The notes beneath the pieces were generated by a model. The model was not told the DNA's origin. It did no database searches and was given only the letters and a program-made list of their open reading frames with translations. 64,000 nt of DNA from Amylostereum areolatum (taxonomy: Eukaryota > Basidiomycota > Agaricomycetes > Russulales > Stereaceae): positions 1 to 64,000 of the forward strand of contig SAXG01000090.1 in NCBI GenBank assembly GCA_012932865.1, read 5' to 3'. The position numbers were made by a program, and so were the translations under genes. Below, piece after piece: positions 30,201 to 41,980 of this stretch. The first letter of the stretch is position 1. Each line of letters opens with the position of its first letter.

Positions 30201-33200
30201 ATGGACGCCAGTCGCGCTATGTTGCGTTTCCCACTTGCTCGCAGGTTCTCAACAGCTCGGAGGCATGCACTTCCAGCCTCTCTGAACGACGCAATATCTC
30301 GCGGAGTGCCCATCGACGTTCATCCTGAAGTGCAAGACGCGTTGGCGGCCGGCAAGCCACTGGTTGCGCTCGAAACAACCATCGTCACCCATGGCATGCC
30401 CCACCCTACCAACTTGCACACAGCTCAGTCTGTAGAGCGCGTCGTGCGCTCGACCGGCGCTATACCAGCGACCATAGGCTTGATTGCTGGACGCGTCAAG
30501 GTTGGACTCGAGTCTAAGGATTTGGAATACCTTGCCGATACGAAGTCCAACCCAGGATCGGTCAAACTGTCGAGACGGGATCTTGCGGCCGCCATTGCAC
30601 TCAAGAAGGACGGGGGTACGACATGCAGTACGACCCTCCTTTTTGCAGCTCTAGCAGGTATCAAAGTATGTCGAGATCGGTCTCTTCTTCCCGTTATGCT
30701 TACCGGTTAACTCTGTACTCTAGGTCTTTGCTACAGGAGGGTCTGTCGCTCTTGCTTGATTATTGAGTACAATGTCTCATTGACTCGGCGATGTCCTTTC
30801 AGCTTAGGTGGGGTACATCGTGGTGGCGAAAATTGTATGTGACACTTCAATGCCATCGTACCCAGTCTTACAGCCCATCTTCTACCACCGAAAGCTATGG
30901 ATGTCTCCGCTGATCTTCAAGAGCTGACTCGGTGCCCCGTCGGTCTCGTGTCTGCGGGTGTGAAATCAATCCTGGATATCGGAAGGTCTGTCTCAAGTCG
31001 AATTTACTCTTGAAGCTTGACCTCTTGACCGACGGTGTCGCTTCGCCTTCAGAACCCTTGAATATCTGGCAAGCAAAATTTGTGGCAATGCTGAAGTCTC
31101 GCTTACCCTTACGTTTTAGGAGACTCTAGGCGTTCCAGTGTTCACCTACGGGAAGAGCCACCAGTTCCCTGCGTTTTATAGCCCCCGTAGCGAGTTCAAG
31201 GTATTTTTGCGTTCTCACAACCATCTTCAGATGCGAATAATCCTGCCTCAGAGTCCCTGGAGAATCGATGATCCTGCCACGGCGGCCAATGTTCTATGTA
31301 AGCCGGAATTATACCCATGGCATACCGACTCGTTGAGCTTTTCACCATTCAGACACCCAATACAGTTTGGGCATGCAGAACGGAGTACTTTTCGGGGTTC
31401 CCATCCCCGCTCAATACGAGGCCATCGGCGAGCGTATCCAAGAGGCGGTTCAGCAAGCGGTTCTCGAATCCGAAGAGAATGGGATGAGCAAACGAGGCAA
31501 AGAGGTTACGCCTTGGCTTCTTCAACGCGTCGGCGAGCTGACCCAGGGGAGCTCGTTGAAGAGCAGTACGTGAACTCGGTTGACTGCTCGTTGTATCACC
31601 CTCTGACGTTCTTCTGTCAGATATCGCGCTGATAGAGAATACAGCTTTGGTTGGTGGTCAGATCGCTGTAGCATATGCCGCACTAGCGGTACAAGGGGGC
31701 GCAAGGAACGAATCTAATGTAAGCATTCGGTGCGTTATCAAGGAGATATCTGACAGAAGGACCAAGGTATTGTAGACACATACGCCCGGTTTTGTGCCAC
31801 AAAAGACGACTTCTGCTACTCCCTCGGTTTCCAATATCAAGGCTCCCGCGAAGCTGATCGTAGTTGGCTCCGCTGCCATCGACATCACCGCCCAGGCCGC
31901 GGACGTCTCCGGTACAAATCAAAATCGTGGCTTGCACTCTACCTCGCCAGGTAGCATCTCGCTGTCTCTAGGGGGTGTAGGCCGAAACATAGCAGAAGCT
32001 GCCCACCGGATACTGTCCTCGACTTCCCCTTCCCTGCAGGATGCTACGGCATTGGTGTCGTCCGTGGGCAGCGACTCCTTTGGTCGATTACTCACAGAGG
32101 AAATCGGACGTGTGGGGATGCGAACTGACGGTCTTGTAGTGAATGACAGTGCGAGATCTGCCGTTTGCAATATGGTGGTAGATGGTGCAGGAGATCTAAT
32201 AGGAGGTGTCGCAGACATGGGCATCATCCGCGACCTCAACTCCCACCAGGTGCGAATAATGTGACAATTCCAAACGTTCTGACAACTTAAGCATTCTGCA
32301 GGTCCTTGAACAAGTCAAGCGGCATTCTTCCACTTTAATACTGATGGACGCCAATCTCTCTCCTGCTCTTCTTACCGATGTCGTCAAATACTGCAATGAC
32401 CATCACATCATGAGTGAGCATGATTGGTACTTGTATCCCTACCTTTGCCCTACTCACCTTCCCATAGCTTTTTTGTAAGTTTTCTCCATGGCTTGGACTG
32501 TTCGCCGCTCACGAAGGCAATCCAACTCAGCGAGCCAACCTCAGTGATCAAATCAACCGCGATACTGCCTGCCATCTCTGCATCACTGAATTCGACCGGC
32601 ACTGCACAATCACCTGTTACCTTTGCTTCCCCAAACCTTCTCGAACTCGCCGAACTCTACAACGGCGTTCGCGAAGAACCTCACGATCTCATGAGTCACA
32701 ACGTTTGGTGGCAAACTGTTGACCGTTTCTCCATCGGCACTGAGTTTCGCATGTCTCTTGACCAACTAGCTCGCCTGAGTGCAAGCTCAGACTCGCATGC
32801 CAATGACAAGGACTCGCTCGGCTTCCTTGTCGACCAGGGTGTGGCGCAAATGGCGGTGAATCTCCTCCCGTTTTTCCAGCACCTCCTCATCAAGTGTGGC
32901 GCCCTTGGCGTTCTGCTAGCCATGCGTGTTCCGAAGGAGGTCTCGGCGAAGTGGGCGCAGGAACGGAGCAACCCACGTAGGCGCTACATCGTTGCTCGGG
33001 GTATCGAGGAAACAGTGGTCTTGAAGCATTTCCCCGCCCTCGCACTTGACCCCGACACCATTGTCAACGTTACAGGCGCCGGTGACACGTTGGTGGGTGC
33101 CGTGACCGCGGCGCTCACCCAAAATCCGATAGCGTTGTCCGACCCAGGCGTCATGGACGAGACGATACGCAGTGCACAGGCTGCGGCCGTCATGACTTTG

Positions 33201-33257
33201 CAGAGTCCGCTAGCCGTCTCCCCACTACTATCCCACCAATCCATAAGCTCATTGTGA
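30201..33257 (+). CDS. Bifunctional pseudouridine-5'-phosphate glycosidase / pseudouridine kinase
   Basis: The ATG at 30201 begins an Arg-rich leader (MLRFPLARRFSTARR) that looks mitochondrial. The PsuG half has VALETTIVTHGMPHPTN, GSVKLSRRDLAAAIAL, GGVHRGGENSMDVSADLQEL and GMQNGVLFGVPIP. A linker leads into a PfkB-type kinase half with LIVVGSAAIDITAQA, LSLGGVGRNIAEAA and the catalytic NVTGAGDTLVGA. The product should phosphorylate pseudouridine and then split it into uracil and ribose-5-phosphate. Bacteria use separate PsuK and PsuG; fungi and many animals carry the fusion. About ten short introns occur, several in the PsuG half. Stop TGA is at 33255-33257. Confidence 0.92.
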
Positions 33258-33344
33258 CACACTTGACATTCTTTACCTCAATATCTTATGTGCAAACCCT
33301 CCTATTAGCAAAGATAATTATATCACAAGATAGACTACGTTCGA

Positions 33345-35934
33345 CTAGGCCGGCAAAGGTCCCACTCGCACACGCTCCCTAGCTTGTCTAAGGTTCTCCT
33401 TCATAGCCGCTTGAGTTGCCTTCCGAAGCTCTCTGACCTTCTTGGAATAACGTGTCTGCAACATATGTTATGATATACCTATGATCGGAGTAATACAATT
33501 GTACACTCACTTGCGCGCCGTGCTTCAAACGAGTGATTATGTTCGCAGCTTCTCCTTTCGTCAACTTCTTTACCCGGTCGGGATACGCCAGCTCATCCAC
33601 AGAGCCCGAGTTGAGCACTGCCTGAGGTCTTACGCCCCACTTCTTCGCCACGAACTGCTTTTGGCTAGCTGAGGCCGGTTCCCGCCTCCACTTGGCCGTA
33701 CGGAGAAGCCTACCAGATCAGTTATGGTTACGACACGGCCAGATAGCAAGAGGCGCACTCACCCCACTGCAGTAGGTCCTTTCAATATCTTTGCTAAGGC
33801 GTACGTGTCGCAGCCGCGCACGGCATCGGGAAGGGTTTCTGCATCCATGACATGGCGTTTGTGCTGGAAAGGCGACAACTTCAACGCCTTGGCCATCATG
33901 AAGTTTGTAGCTGGGGCAAAATGGGCGCGATAGAACGTTCTTTGCTCTGATTCTGTTGTTTGAAATTAGGGGTAACTCTGCCACTTGGAGTCATTCGGGA
34001 CGGACCGTCGTCATCGTCTCTCCGAACAGGCTCGATACGTATGTGCCCTTTCCCTAGGCACTCGAGGACATAAATGTCGTCACCACACCCGACCCACGCG
34101 TTACTGCTAAGCTTCATGATATGTGGGGTGGTCCCAGAGGCATGGTTTACCAGTGAAAAAGGATCATCATAGTCGACAAAGGTCACCGCGGTCGGGTCCG
34201 GAATGTCAGGTCTGGTATCCGCCCCGAGTTCAGCTCCCGGGTCTATCATGGAATGCCCTTCAACTCTCTCCTCGAGGTTTTCCGTAGTCTCGTCTGGATA
34301 AGGTAGACGCGATTAGGAAGACTGTCCAACGAATAGATGGTGCGCTTTACCATCTACCACCTCTGAAGGATCCAGACCAAACAGGGTCGGCGTACTAACG
34401 ATACCTTGCACGCGATCCAAGACGTCCACGAAATCAATGACACGGCAATCCAACTTGCCAGTATCGGGTGAAAGTCGCATGCCTCGGCCGATCTACCGTT
34501 ACTACGTTAGCACACAGCCAGCCAGTTGATTTGGTCCAGGTACCATTTGTGCGAATATGTTCCTTGACCGAGTGGGTCGGGCAACAACGACGCAGTCGAT
34601 GTTCGGGATATCAGCTCCTTCCGTAAGTATGGCTATAGCAGAGTCAGCATACGTCGGAGACAGTCGGAGTGGCACAGATACCGCAATTTAGGAGAACAGG
34701 ATATTCTCCCGCTCGAAACGCGCGGACAAGCTCCTTGCGTTCGACGAGAGGCGTCCCGGAATATACGTAGCGCGCGTCGAGACCGTATGCACGAAACACC
34801 TTCGTTAACTCGCGGACATGGGCGATATTGACACAGAACACTAGCGTCGACTTCCGGTCACCTAGCGCAGGAGTGTGAGACAAGCATGATTGCAGCCTTC
34901 GCGAGGTACTTGCCCGCTTTATCTAACCAAGACCGGACAATCAAGTGGTTGACGGTGTCCGTATTGACGACATGAGCAAGGCTGGTTGGGTTGAAGTCGC
35001 CTGTACGGGAGTTGACCGTAACTTGCTTGAAGTCGATGTTCGCCCGGACGGTGGTGAAGCGGACATTGCAAAGCCTGCGTCATAACGCTTTAACAGGGTA
35101 GACAGGAGGTTGGAGTGCGACCCACCATTCCTCCTTGATCATCTGTAGGAAATCGCGATGGTACACGATCCTTTCGAACACCGAACCTAAAGCTAGTCCG
35201 TCATGGCGGCTAAAGGTGGCAGAGAAACCAAATATAGGGATCTGATAGGTCGCGGGGGCGGTGGTGGGGACGAGGTCGGGGCTACGAATGGCTTGATTGA
35301 ACTGTGACAGTAGTCGACGGTAACTGATAAACCACAGAATGAGACATGCATGCGTTGGAGGATCAAATGTTACACACGAAGGAGCAGCAGCATGATGCGC
35401 TTCGTCCACGACGACTGCTTTGAGGTCTGCTGGAGAGAATTTACTCAGTCGTTGAGGTTGAAGGAGGGTTTGATATGTTGCAACGGTCCTTGAAAGGCAA
35501 GGCTAAGAACAAGTGGGAACGAGAGAACAAAAGACTCACACATCGGCTCGACCTGAAGCTTGGTGCTTTGCTCCCTGCTCTATTTCTACCGTCCAGTCCG
35601 GGCGCATCTTCGACGCTTGAGCGGCAGCCTGCCGCGCTAACTCGACGCTGTTTACGATCACCAAAGAACGCGTCGCATTTGAACGACCCTTGGCAGGCTG
35701 CAGTCGAGACAAAAGGGAAACGAATACAGCCGTCTTGCCTGCGCCAGTAGGAAGGGAGACCCCGATGCGAGAGACCCCGGACTGGAGGGCGTCGAGACAT
35801 GCGTCCAGGCAGGCTTCTTGGTACGGCCGGAGGGAGAAAGTGGACGCGTACCGGGCGTGGTTACGGAGAAGCGAAGGAACGAAAGGCCACGCTCGACAAC
35901 AGGGATGTTGAAAATATTTGACCATGCATTGCAT
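33345..35934 (-). CDS. IRC3: DEAD/DEAH-type helicase, IRC3-like, probably mitochondrial
   Basis: Of the start candidates the ATG at 35934 is best ([19 protein letters not shown]); the basic N terminus [16 protein letters not shown] fits mitochondrial import. Walker A is [13 protein letters not shown] and motif II is [11 protein letters not shown]. Motif III is [11 protein letters not shown]. The C-terminal RecA lobe has [39 protein letters not shown] and [14 protein letters not shown] family-specific C-terminal domain ends [20 protein letters not shown], with TAG at 33345-33347. Yeast Irc3 unwinds branched DNA in mitochondrial genome maintenance. At least eight introns are present. Confidence 0.85.
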
Positions 35935-36336
35935 TGAGTTGGATGCCACAAGTTAGAGCATGGGCTAGCGGTACCCCACGGAGACCGACCAACATCTAAG
36001 TTTCATATGCCGACATCAACGAGCCAACGTGGTCTCTCGCAGCCAAACATAAAACAGAAGACAGTTGTTCTGTTTTAGCCAACTGTTCATACCAAACACT
36101 CAGGAGTCGGTGAGCATTCTGTGAGAAGACTCAATTCACAACGTCTGTCCACCCAATCATCGGTGTATATTGCAGATATACTATGCGACTCATTGAAGGA
36201 CTGTAGGCCCATACCCTGAGAGTAGACAATATGGCAATAGCGGGAGATATAATTCGGGAATCTAGTGCAAAGAAAGGAAGTAAAATATGTCCGAAACGCA
36301 ACCCGCCGCCAAAGGTCGTCATGAAATCGAAGCCCT
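35935..36336. other. IRC3-AAC spacer
   Basis: 402 bases combine the IRC3 promoter and the carrier 3' UTR. A plausible minus-strand open frame (36330-36131) is UTR, since the AAC stop is upstream of it. Nothing else seen. Confidence 0.45.
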
Positions 36337-37654
36337 TTAACCAGAGCCTAAGAGACACGGTCAACATAAGCATATGAGTGCGAGGGTGGACACTTACCAC
36401 CCGAGTAGACCTTGCCGAACATGACCTCCTGGAGCTTGTCGTAGAGCGACAACACACCAGCGCCGGCAACGCCACGGAGGATGTTGGCACCAGCACCCTT
36501 GAACAGAGACTTGGTGCCCTCCTTTGCGACGATCTACACTGCCCGTAAATATCAGAGATAACCAAATCCAATAGAAACGCACCTGAGAGGCAGCGTCGAA
36601 CATAGATTTGTAGTGGGTAGTGGAACCGGACGTCATCATCATACGGCGACGGATTGTGTCCAGAGGGTACGACGCAAGACCGGCACCAACGGTAACACCC
36701 CAACCAAGCAAGAAGGATGCGAAGAAGGATCCCTCGAGAGCACCAACGAGGACAACGGGTTCTGTTCACCTGTCAGGGGAACAGCATACGAAGGAATAAG
36801 GACGGTACGCACTGAGGGAGTCGTATACACCGAAGTAGAGACCACGGTAGACGATGATACCGACGACGGAGGGAACGAAGCCACGGTAGAGACCGGCGAT
36901 ACCGTCAGAAGCGAGGGTCTTCTTGTAGACATCGACGAGACCGTTGAACTGGCGAGCTCCTCCGCCCTTTGAAGACTTGGCGTCGTTCGCGAGACGGGTA
37001 CGCGCGTAGTCGAGAGAGTACACGAAGAGTAGGGAAGAAGCACCTGCCGCACCACCAGACGCGATGTTGCCGGCGAACCACGTCCAGTAACCCTCAGACT
37101 TCTTGAAGCCGAAGAGGGACTTGAAGTAGTCCTCTGGAGCGAAGATTAGTACTGTGTCGTTGCAAAGAACGAGCCAACGCACTGAAGGCAAAGTTCAACG
37201 CCTGCGTTGGGAAGTAACGGATGACGTTGGCAGTGTTTCCACGCCAAAGGGACATGACACCCTCGTCTTTGTAGGTACGAGCGAAACAGTCGGCAACGCC
37301 CTTGTAGGGTGCGGAGAGACGACCCTGCTTGATCTGAAAACGATATACTGCATCAGAAGACGTCGAGGCTGCACAACGGGGAAACAAACCATCTCATCCT
37401 GGTTCTGGACGAGGAGCTTGATGCGCTCAATGGGAGCAGCAGAAGTCTTCGCGACGGCCTACATGAAATACACGAATTAAGTATGCAATGCAAGAAGGTA
37501 AGAAGAAAGGGAACGTACAGCGGAGACACCACCCATCATGAAGTCAACTGAATGAAGACGTCAGTTTGTTGCGCTGGCAGAAAACGCAACTGTTGAAAAG
37601 AGCATACGCACTCAAGAACTCCTGGGGCGTCTTCGTCTTCTTCGTCTCGGACAT
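36337..37654 (-). CDS. AAC: Mitochondrial ADP/ATP carrier
   Basis: The start [14 protein letters not shown] at 37654 is followed, over short introns, by [21 protein letters not shown]. Three carrier repeats are visible with PxD/ExxK-type motifs ([20 protein letters not shown] and [11 protein letters not shown]). The nucleotide-carrier signature RRRMMM is intact. The final intron has a GTAAGT donor, and the last codons give YSGGSG before TAA at 36339-36337. The protein exchanges cytosolic ADP for matrix ATP across the inner membrane. Codon use is strongly biased to C/G-ending codons, fitting high expression. Confidence 0.96.
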
Positions 37655-38180
37655 TTTTAGATGAGAGGGGAGGGGGAAGGGAAAGAAACGGGGAGGAGAT
37701 GATGGGGGAAGGGATGCTGGACAGAAATTTCGGCGTGACGCTTTTATCCGCTCCGCTCACCCTGCGGAAAGACCCGGGAAAGAATCACGGGATGGTGGGA
37801 ACCAGTAACGACCGGCCTCTCCGGAACAACTGCAGGGAAACTTATTTCGTGGCCCAATGCGCATTCGCCAGCCCAACTCCGAACAACTTCGCAGCTTTCA
37901 CCCAATCGGACGCGCCCTCTCCCCCTGCCCTCTCGCCGTGTCCCTCGTGTACAGTACACACCCTTTCATGACAGAGAGAGCACGCAGTAACCGTTCATAT
38001 TACAGTGTGCAGAATCGAGTGGCCGTGCGTGATAGCGGAACGCAAACCAAGTATGTACGCCGAGAGGAAGAAAATTACACAGAGAACCATATCCATAAGT
38101 ACTATTAACCCGTACCGATCCAAACGAGAAATCCTACACAAAACCGACTGTGATCCCAAGCGCCCAAACTCCGTAGTTCT
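37655..38180. promoter_or_regulatory. AAC promoter region
   Basis: 526 bases upstream of the carrier ATG include a purine-rich run directly before the gene on the plus strand (gaggggagggggaaggg at about 37665), i.e. a pyrimidine-rich leader on the coding strand. That is typical of highly expressed fungal genes. No gene seen. Confidence 0.5.
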
Positions 38181-40676
38181 CTAGTATCTCGTCGGCCAAG
38201 GAGGGTATTCCTCAAAGTCTCGAGGATACGAAGAGCGGTACGCAACATCCGGCCTTGGTCGGGTTGCAGGAGGGCTCGGAGGTCGAGAATAGGGCATGAT
38301 ATAGGATGTGGCAAATGAGGAAAACGGGGGAAGGGGCGGGGGGTCGGAAGATTGACGCTGAGAAAGGGTGCCGTTCATATACGGGCTTCCGCCATAATTA
38401 CTACCACTGGCGGAGGGATCGGAGGCGAGAGTGTTGACATTACCATTGATGGTGCCCACAACCGCGCCCTGCAAATCATCCCCTCGCGATTTCTTCCAAA
38501 CTTGCTCAGACGGCGACTCCATGTCCACAGCCTTGCGTTTCCTGCTCGGTGCACGGTCCGCCTCGTCGTCAGAGTCCAATGTCAGGTCGATAACCTGAGA
38601 GTCTGGGGGGCCATGATCGAAAGAGGCAACCGATGAGCGATAGGAAGGCGACAGCTGTCGGTTCACCTGGCCCTCGTCCTCATCGTCGGAGTCTAGCACA
38701 AATACCTCCACGTCGGCGGCGGCAGATTTCTCTTTTCCGGTGGAAGCGGATGGTATGTTGACAAGCGTCTTGGAAGAACTCGAAGACGCACTGCTATGAG
38801 CAGGTTCTTCCGCAGGCGACTGAGTCGCGGGAGGTGCCGGTGGGTGGGTCGCTTTCCAACTTGCCGAGGCATATCGGTCGTCGGATGTGTGCCATTCACC
38901 GTCCGCTTCCACCATCACGTCTTCCACACTCTCCGGCGTTGCCTTCAAAATCTCGTCGAAATATCTAGTGTTGAAAGTCAGTTGGAATGATTCGCTGAAT
39001 TAAAAACTTGTCTATTCACCCATCCACGATGAGCTCGTCGTGATTTATCACTTGCTCACATATCGGGCAATTCCATGTGGTCGTTTGCTCGTTGACGGAG
39101 TACCAGGACATCGCGTCGAAACACGATGGATGCACGCACTGCGAAGATCGCGCAGGCGTCGTTATGCGCATGTAGCTCAGCTAAGAAACGGTAAGCAGCT
39201 GAGAGTTAGAGCAGCACAAATGCACATACAGGACATTTCAGGGATATCTTTGAGGGACCGGCGACGATGTCGTCGTCGTCCTGGGCCATCTTTCTCGCTG
39301 GTTTGCCAAAGCTACGTCAGTGCAGCACAGCGCAGCGGGACACAAACCTTACCCCTTGACTCGCGGATACTAGGGGCACTCCGGAATTTCCCTTTCTTGA
39401 GCCGCTCTACAAGCTGATCCACTGTGGTAACTTGAACCAACATCACCACCATATAATATTTCTATGAAGATCGTGTGAGTGCCAATCGAAGTGTATCCAA
39501 GCTACTTACCTTAGCTGGCGGTGGTTGCTGGTTATTGTTCTGTTGACTGTTGACATAGACCAGTTCGACCCGGTTGCTAGCAGTTGTTTGTTGCACAAAC
39601 TTGGTGATCTCCGGGGGAGGCGCCGTTCCGGGTTTCTTCTTTAGGCCCTTGGTGTTAGCCTGGACTTGATTCTGATTAACGCGGATCTCGCAAGTTGGGG
39701 GGAATTCGATGGGACAAGGTTGAGTGTTGACGCGGAAGGCGGTTGAGCCTTGAGAATAGAACGTATTGGACGTGCAGAACAGGCGAAGCTGCCAATCTCG
39801 CCTGGAAGAAATTAAGGCGTGTACAACATCTGTCGCGGACAACTTACTCGGGAGCCCTGAGCTTCGCGAGATGTTCAGGAGCAAGCGTGAAGGTGACGGT
39901 CTGCTGGCGGCGATCAACCGAGCTCGTCGATTCTGTACAAGGCACAGTTAAAAGACCGCATATATTCTAGGAAAATCACGACACACCAGGGCATTCAACA
40001 ACGGAAGATACTTGTTGTTCGGAGGAGAAGAATGGGGAAGATTTGAATCGTATAGCTACATCGCCATCGTCAGTTAAGTTCAAAGATCGACATAGAATAC
40101 GCACGCGTTCGAGAGGTGCCCGAGGAGCTCCCAGCTGCGTATGTCCCGGATGGCATTGGCGCACCAGGAGGTGGCCTTCGAGTAGCGGAATACGGATCGA
40201 AGCGTGGCAAGGACGATGAGGGGTTGGAAGCGCTGGGGGATGCGAACGAGGTCCCTTGACCGCCGGAAGTATAGCTGTGGACCAGATGCGAGATAAGTAG
40301 GTGAGGGCAATGGAGGAGAACAAGGCGGCGTGGAGAGGAAGGAACAAAGTGGCGGGGGACTCACGTTCCGGTGTGCTTCACTTGATAAATGACCCCACGC
40401 GCCTTAGTAAACATCGCCAAGTTAGATGTTGCCTTCCACTTGTCCAAGGAAGCGATAATGCGATCTATGAGGTCTTGCTTTTTGCCAGTTTTTCCAATGA
40501 CCGAGCGACATTCGTCGTTGAAGCCGACGATAATAGTCTTAAGCCTGTCCACCGTGTTGTGCCTAATATTTGCCTTGACGTTCTGGTTAGACGCGCGTGA
40601 GGGATGCGTCGTGCGTGGCAGAGACTGGATAGGAGCAGACCTCAAAATCCTCCCAGCCACTTTCAGGCGTAGACAT
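38181..40676 (-). CDS. SIZ1: SUMO E3 ligase of the SIZ/PIAS family
   Basis: The start MSTPESGWEDFEV is at 40676. The next exon has a SAP-like DNA-binding helix pair (VDRLKTIIVGFNDECRSVIG and GKKQDLIDRIIASLDKW). The middle exons encode a PINIT-type domain (PCPIEFPPTCEIRVNQNQVQ and LKKKPGTAPPPEITKFVQ). The SP-RING follows with HPSCFDAMSWYSVNEQTTTW and NCPICEQVINHDELIVDG. The C-terminal exon is acidic and Ser-rich with two probable SUMO-interacting stretches (VEVFVLDSDDEDE and SQVIDLTLDSDDE). Such ligases direct SUMO onto septins, PCNA and chromatin proteins. It diverges from NudC. Confidence 0.9.
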
Positions 40677-40870
40677 TGTATGATCCAGCAAAGAGTGCTG
40701 GGGAGTAAGGAGTATGTGAAGCAGTCAGGAGATGGTCGCTGTGCAAGTCGAAGTGCCGAGGACGGAATTGAATCGGAAAAGAGGTATCATCACGTGGTCA
40801 CACCTTGGGTAAACGCGGCGAAGTCGATTCCTGATAAGTACCGCTTCATTCCTCTATCCCTGAGACAGTA
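40677..40870. promoter_or_regulatory. Divergent promoter SIZ1/NudC
   Basis: 194 bases with a CACGTG at 40791-40796, 75 bases before the NudC ATG. Confidence 0.45.
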
Positions 40871-41779
40871 ATGGCCAATATCGAAGAAGATTACGACAAG
40901 CTCACGCCAGAGGAGAAAGAAGCGAAGGACAAAGCCGATCGCGCAAGAGAGGTGGCAGAGCAGGCTGGTACGATCATGTATCTCCTGCTGTATCTCTTGA
41001 GGCCGACACGAATATATGCGCCACAGCACTTCCTTACTCTTGGAAACAAGAATTGACCGAGGTCGACCTCGTTGTCCCCATTCCGAAAGGAACTCGCGCC
41101 CGCGATCTCAACGTTGTCATTCAGAAACAAAAACTCAGCGTCGGCTTGAAGGGTAAGGAACCGATCATGAGTGGCGAGCTCTGTCAGGAGATCAAGGTGG
41201 AAGAAAGCACCTGGACTGTTGGTGGGTGGCGAGATGTCCTGTTACGGACGAGGTTAATCATGTATACCTTAGAGGACCAATCTTCGGTGGAAATCCACTT
41301 AGAGAAAGTCAACAAGATGCGATGGTGGGAGAACGTTCTCACCCACCACCCCAAGATCGACACCAAGAAGATCCAGCCGGAGAATAGTAAACTCAGCGAT
41401 CTTGACGGAGAAACTAGGTAAATCATATATTCTGTCACAGGATCCATGTTTTTTTTTTCACCTCGGTCCAGGGGGATGGTTGAAAAGATGATGGTAAGTC
41501 GGCCGTTCCTCGTCCATATCTAGTCTCCACGTCGACTAACATTGAACAAGTTTGACAATCAACAAAGAGTAAGACAACAATTGCATGAGAGTATCGTTAC
41601 TGCTGATCATTATCCAAAGCAAATGGGGAAGCCCACGTCCGACGAGCTCAAGAAACAAGAGGCAAGCCTTGGGTTTGCATGTAATCATCACATCTTATCC
41701 TGAATCCATTTGCTAGGCACTGAAGAAATTCCAGGCCGCTCACCCAGAGCTGGACTTCTCCAATGCCAAGATTTCGTAG
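40871..41779 (+). CDS. nudC: Nuclear movement protein NudC
   Basis: Exon 1 encodes a charged start MANIEEDYDKLTPEEKEAKD. The CS (p23-like) domain follows: PYSWKQELTEVDLVVPIPKG, RDLNVVIQKQKLSVGLKGKE and STWTV, with EIHLEKVNKMRWWENVL. The conserved tail has MVEKMMFDNQQKQMGKPTSD and FQAAHPELDFSNAKIS, with TAG at 41777-41779. NudC is an Hsp90-type co-chaperone that stabilises LIS1 and supports dynein-driven nuclear migration in hyphae. Introns of 50-70 nt split the gene four or five times. Confidence 0.94.
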
Positions 41780-41980
41780 GCAGGATGGACCGCACGGCGA
41801 AGGTCCAAGGAAGGGCAAAAGAAAGTAGACGATATTTCTTGTATACTACCCAGCGCTCTCACCAGCGTAATTTTTATGCCGGGTGCCATGAACAAGCCAC
41901 TGGGGGAAAATGTACTGTTGCGTTATACAAACCAATCCACGCCGAAATACAGTAAAGCGAAAGGGAACGTAACGCCGCGA

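Noticed and set aside
36131..36336. Extra coding exon downstream of the ADP/ATP carrier
   Set aside because: The spliced carrier ends SGGSG with TAA at 36339-36337, the expected C terminus; the rest is UTR.
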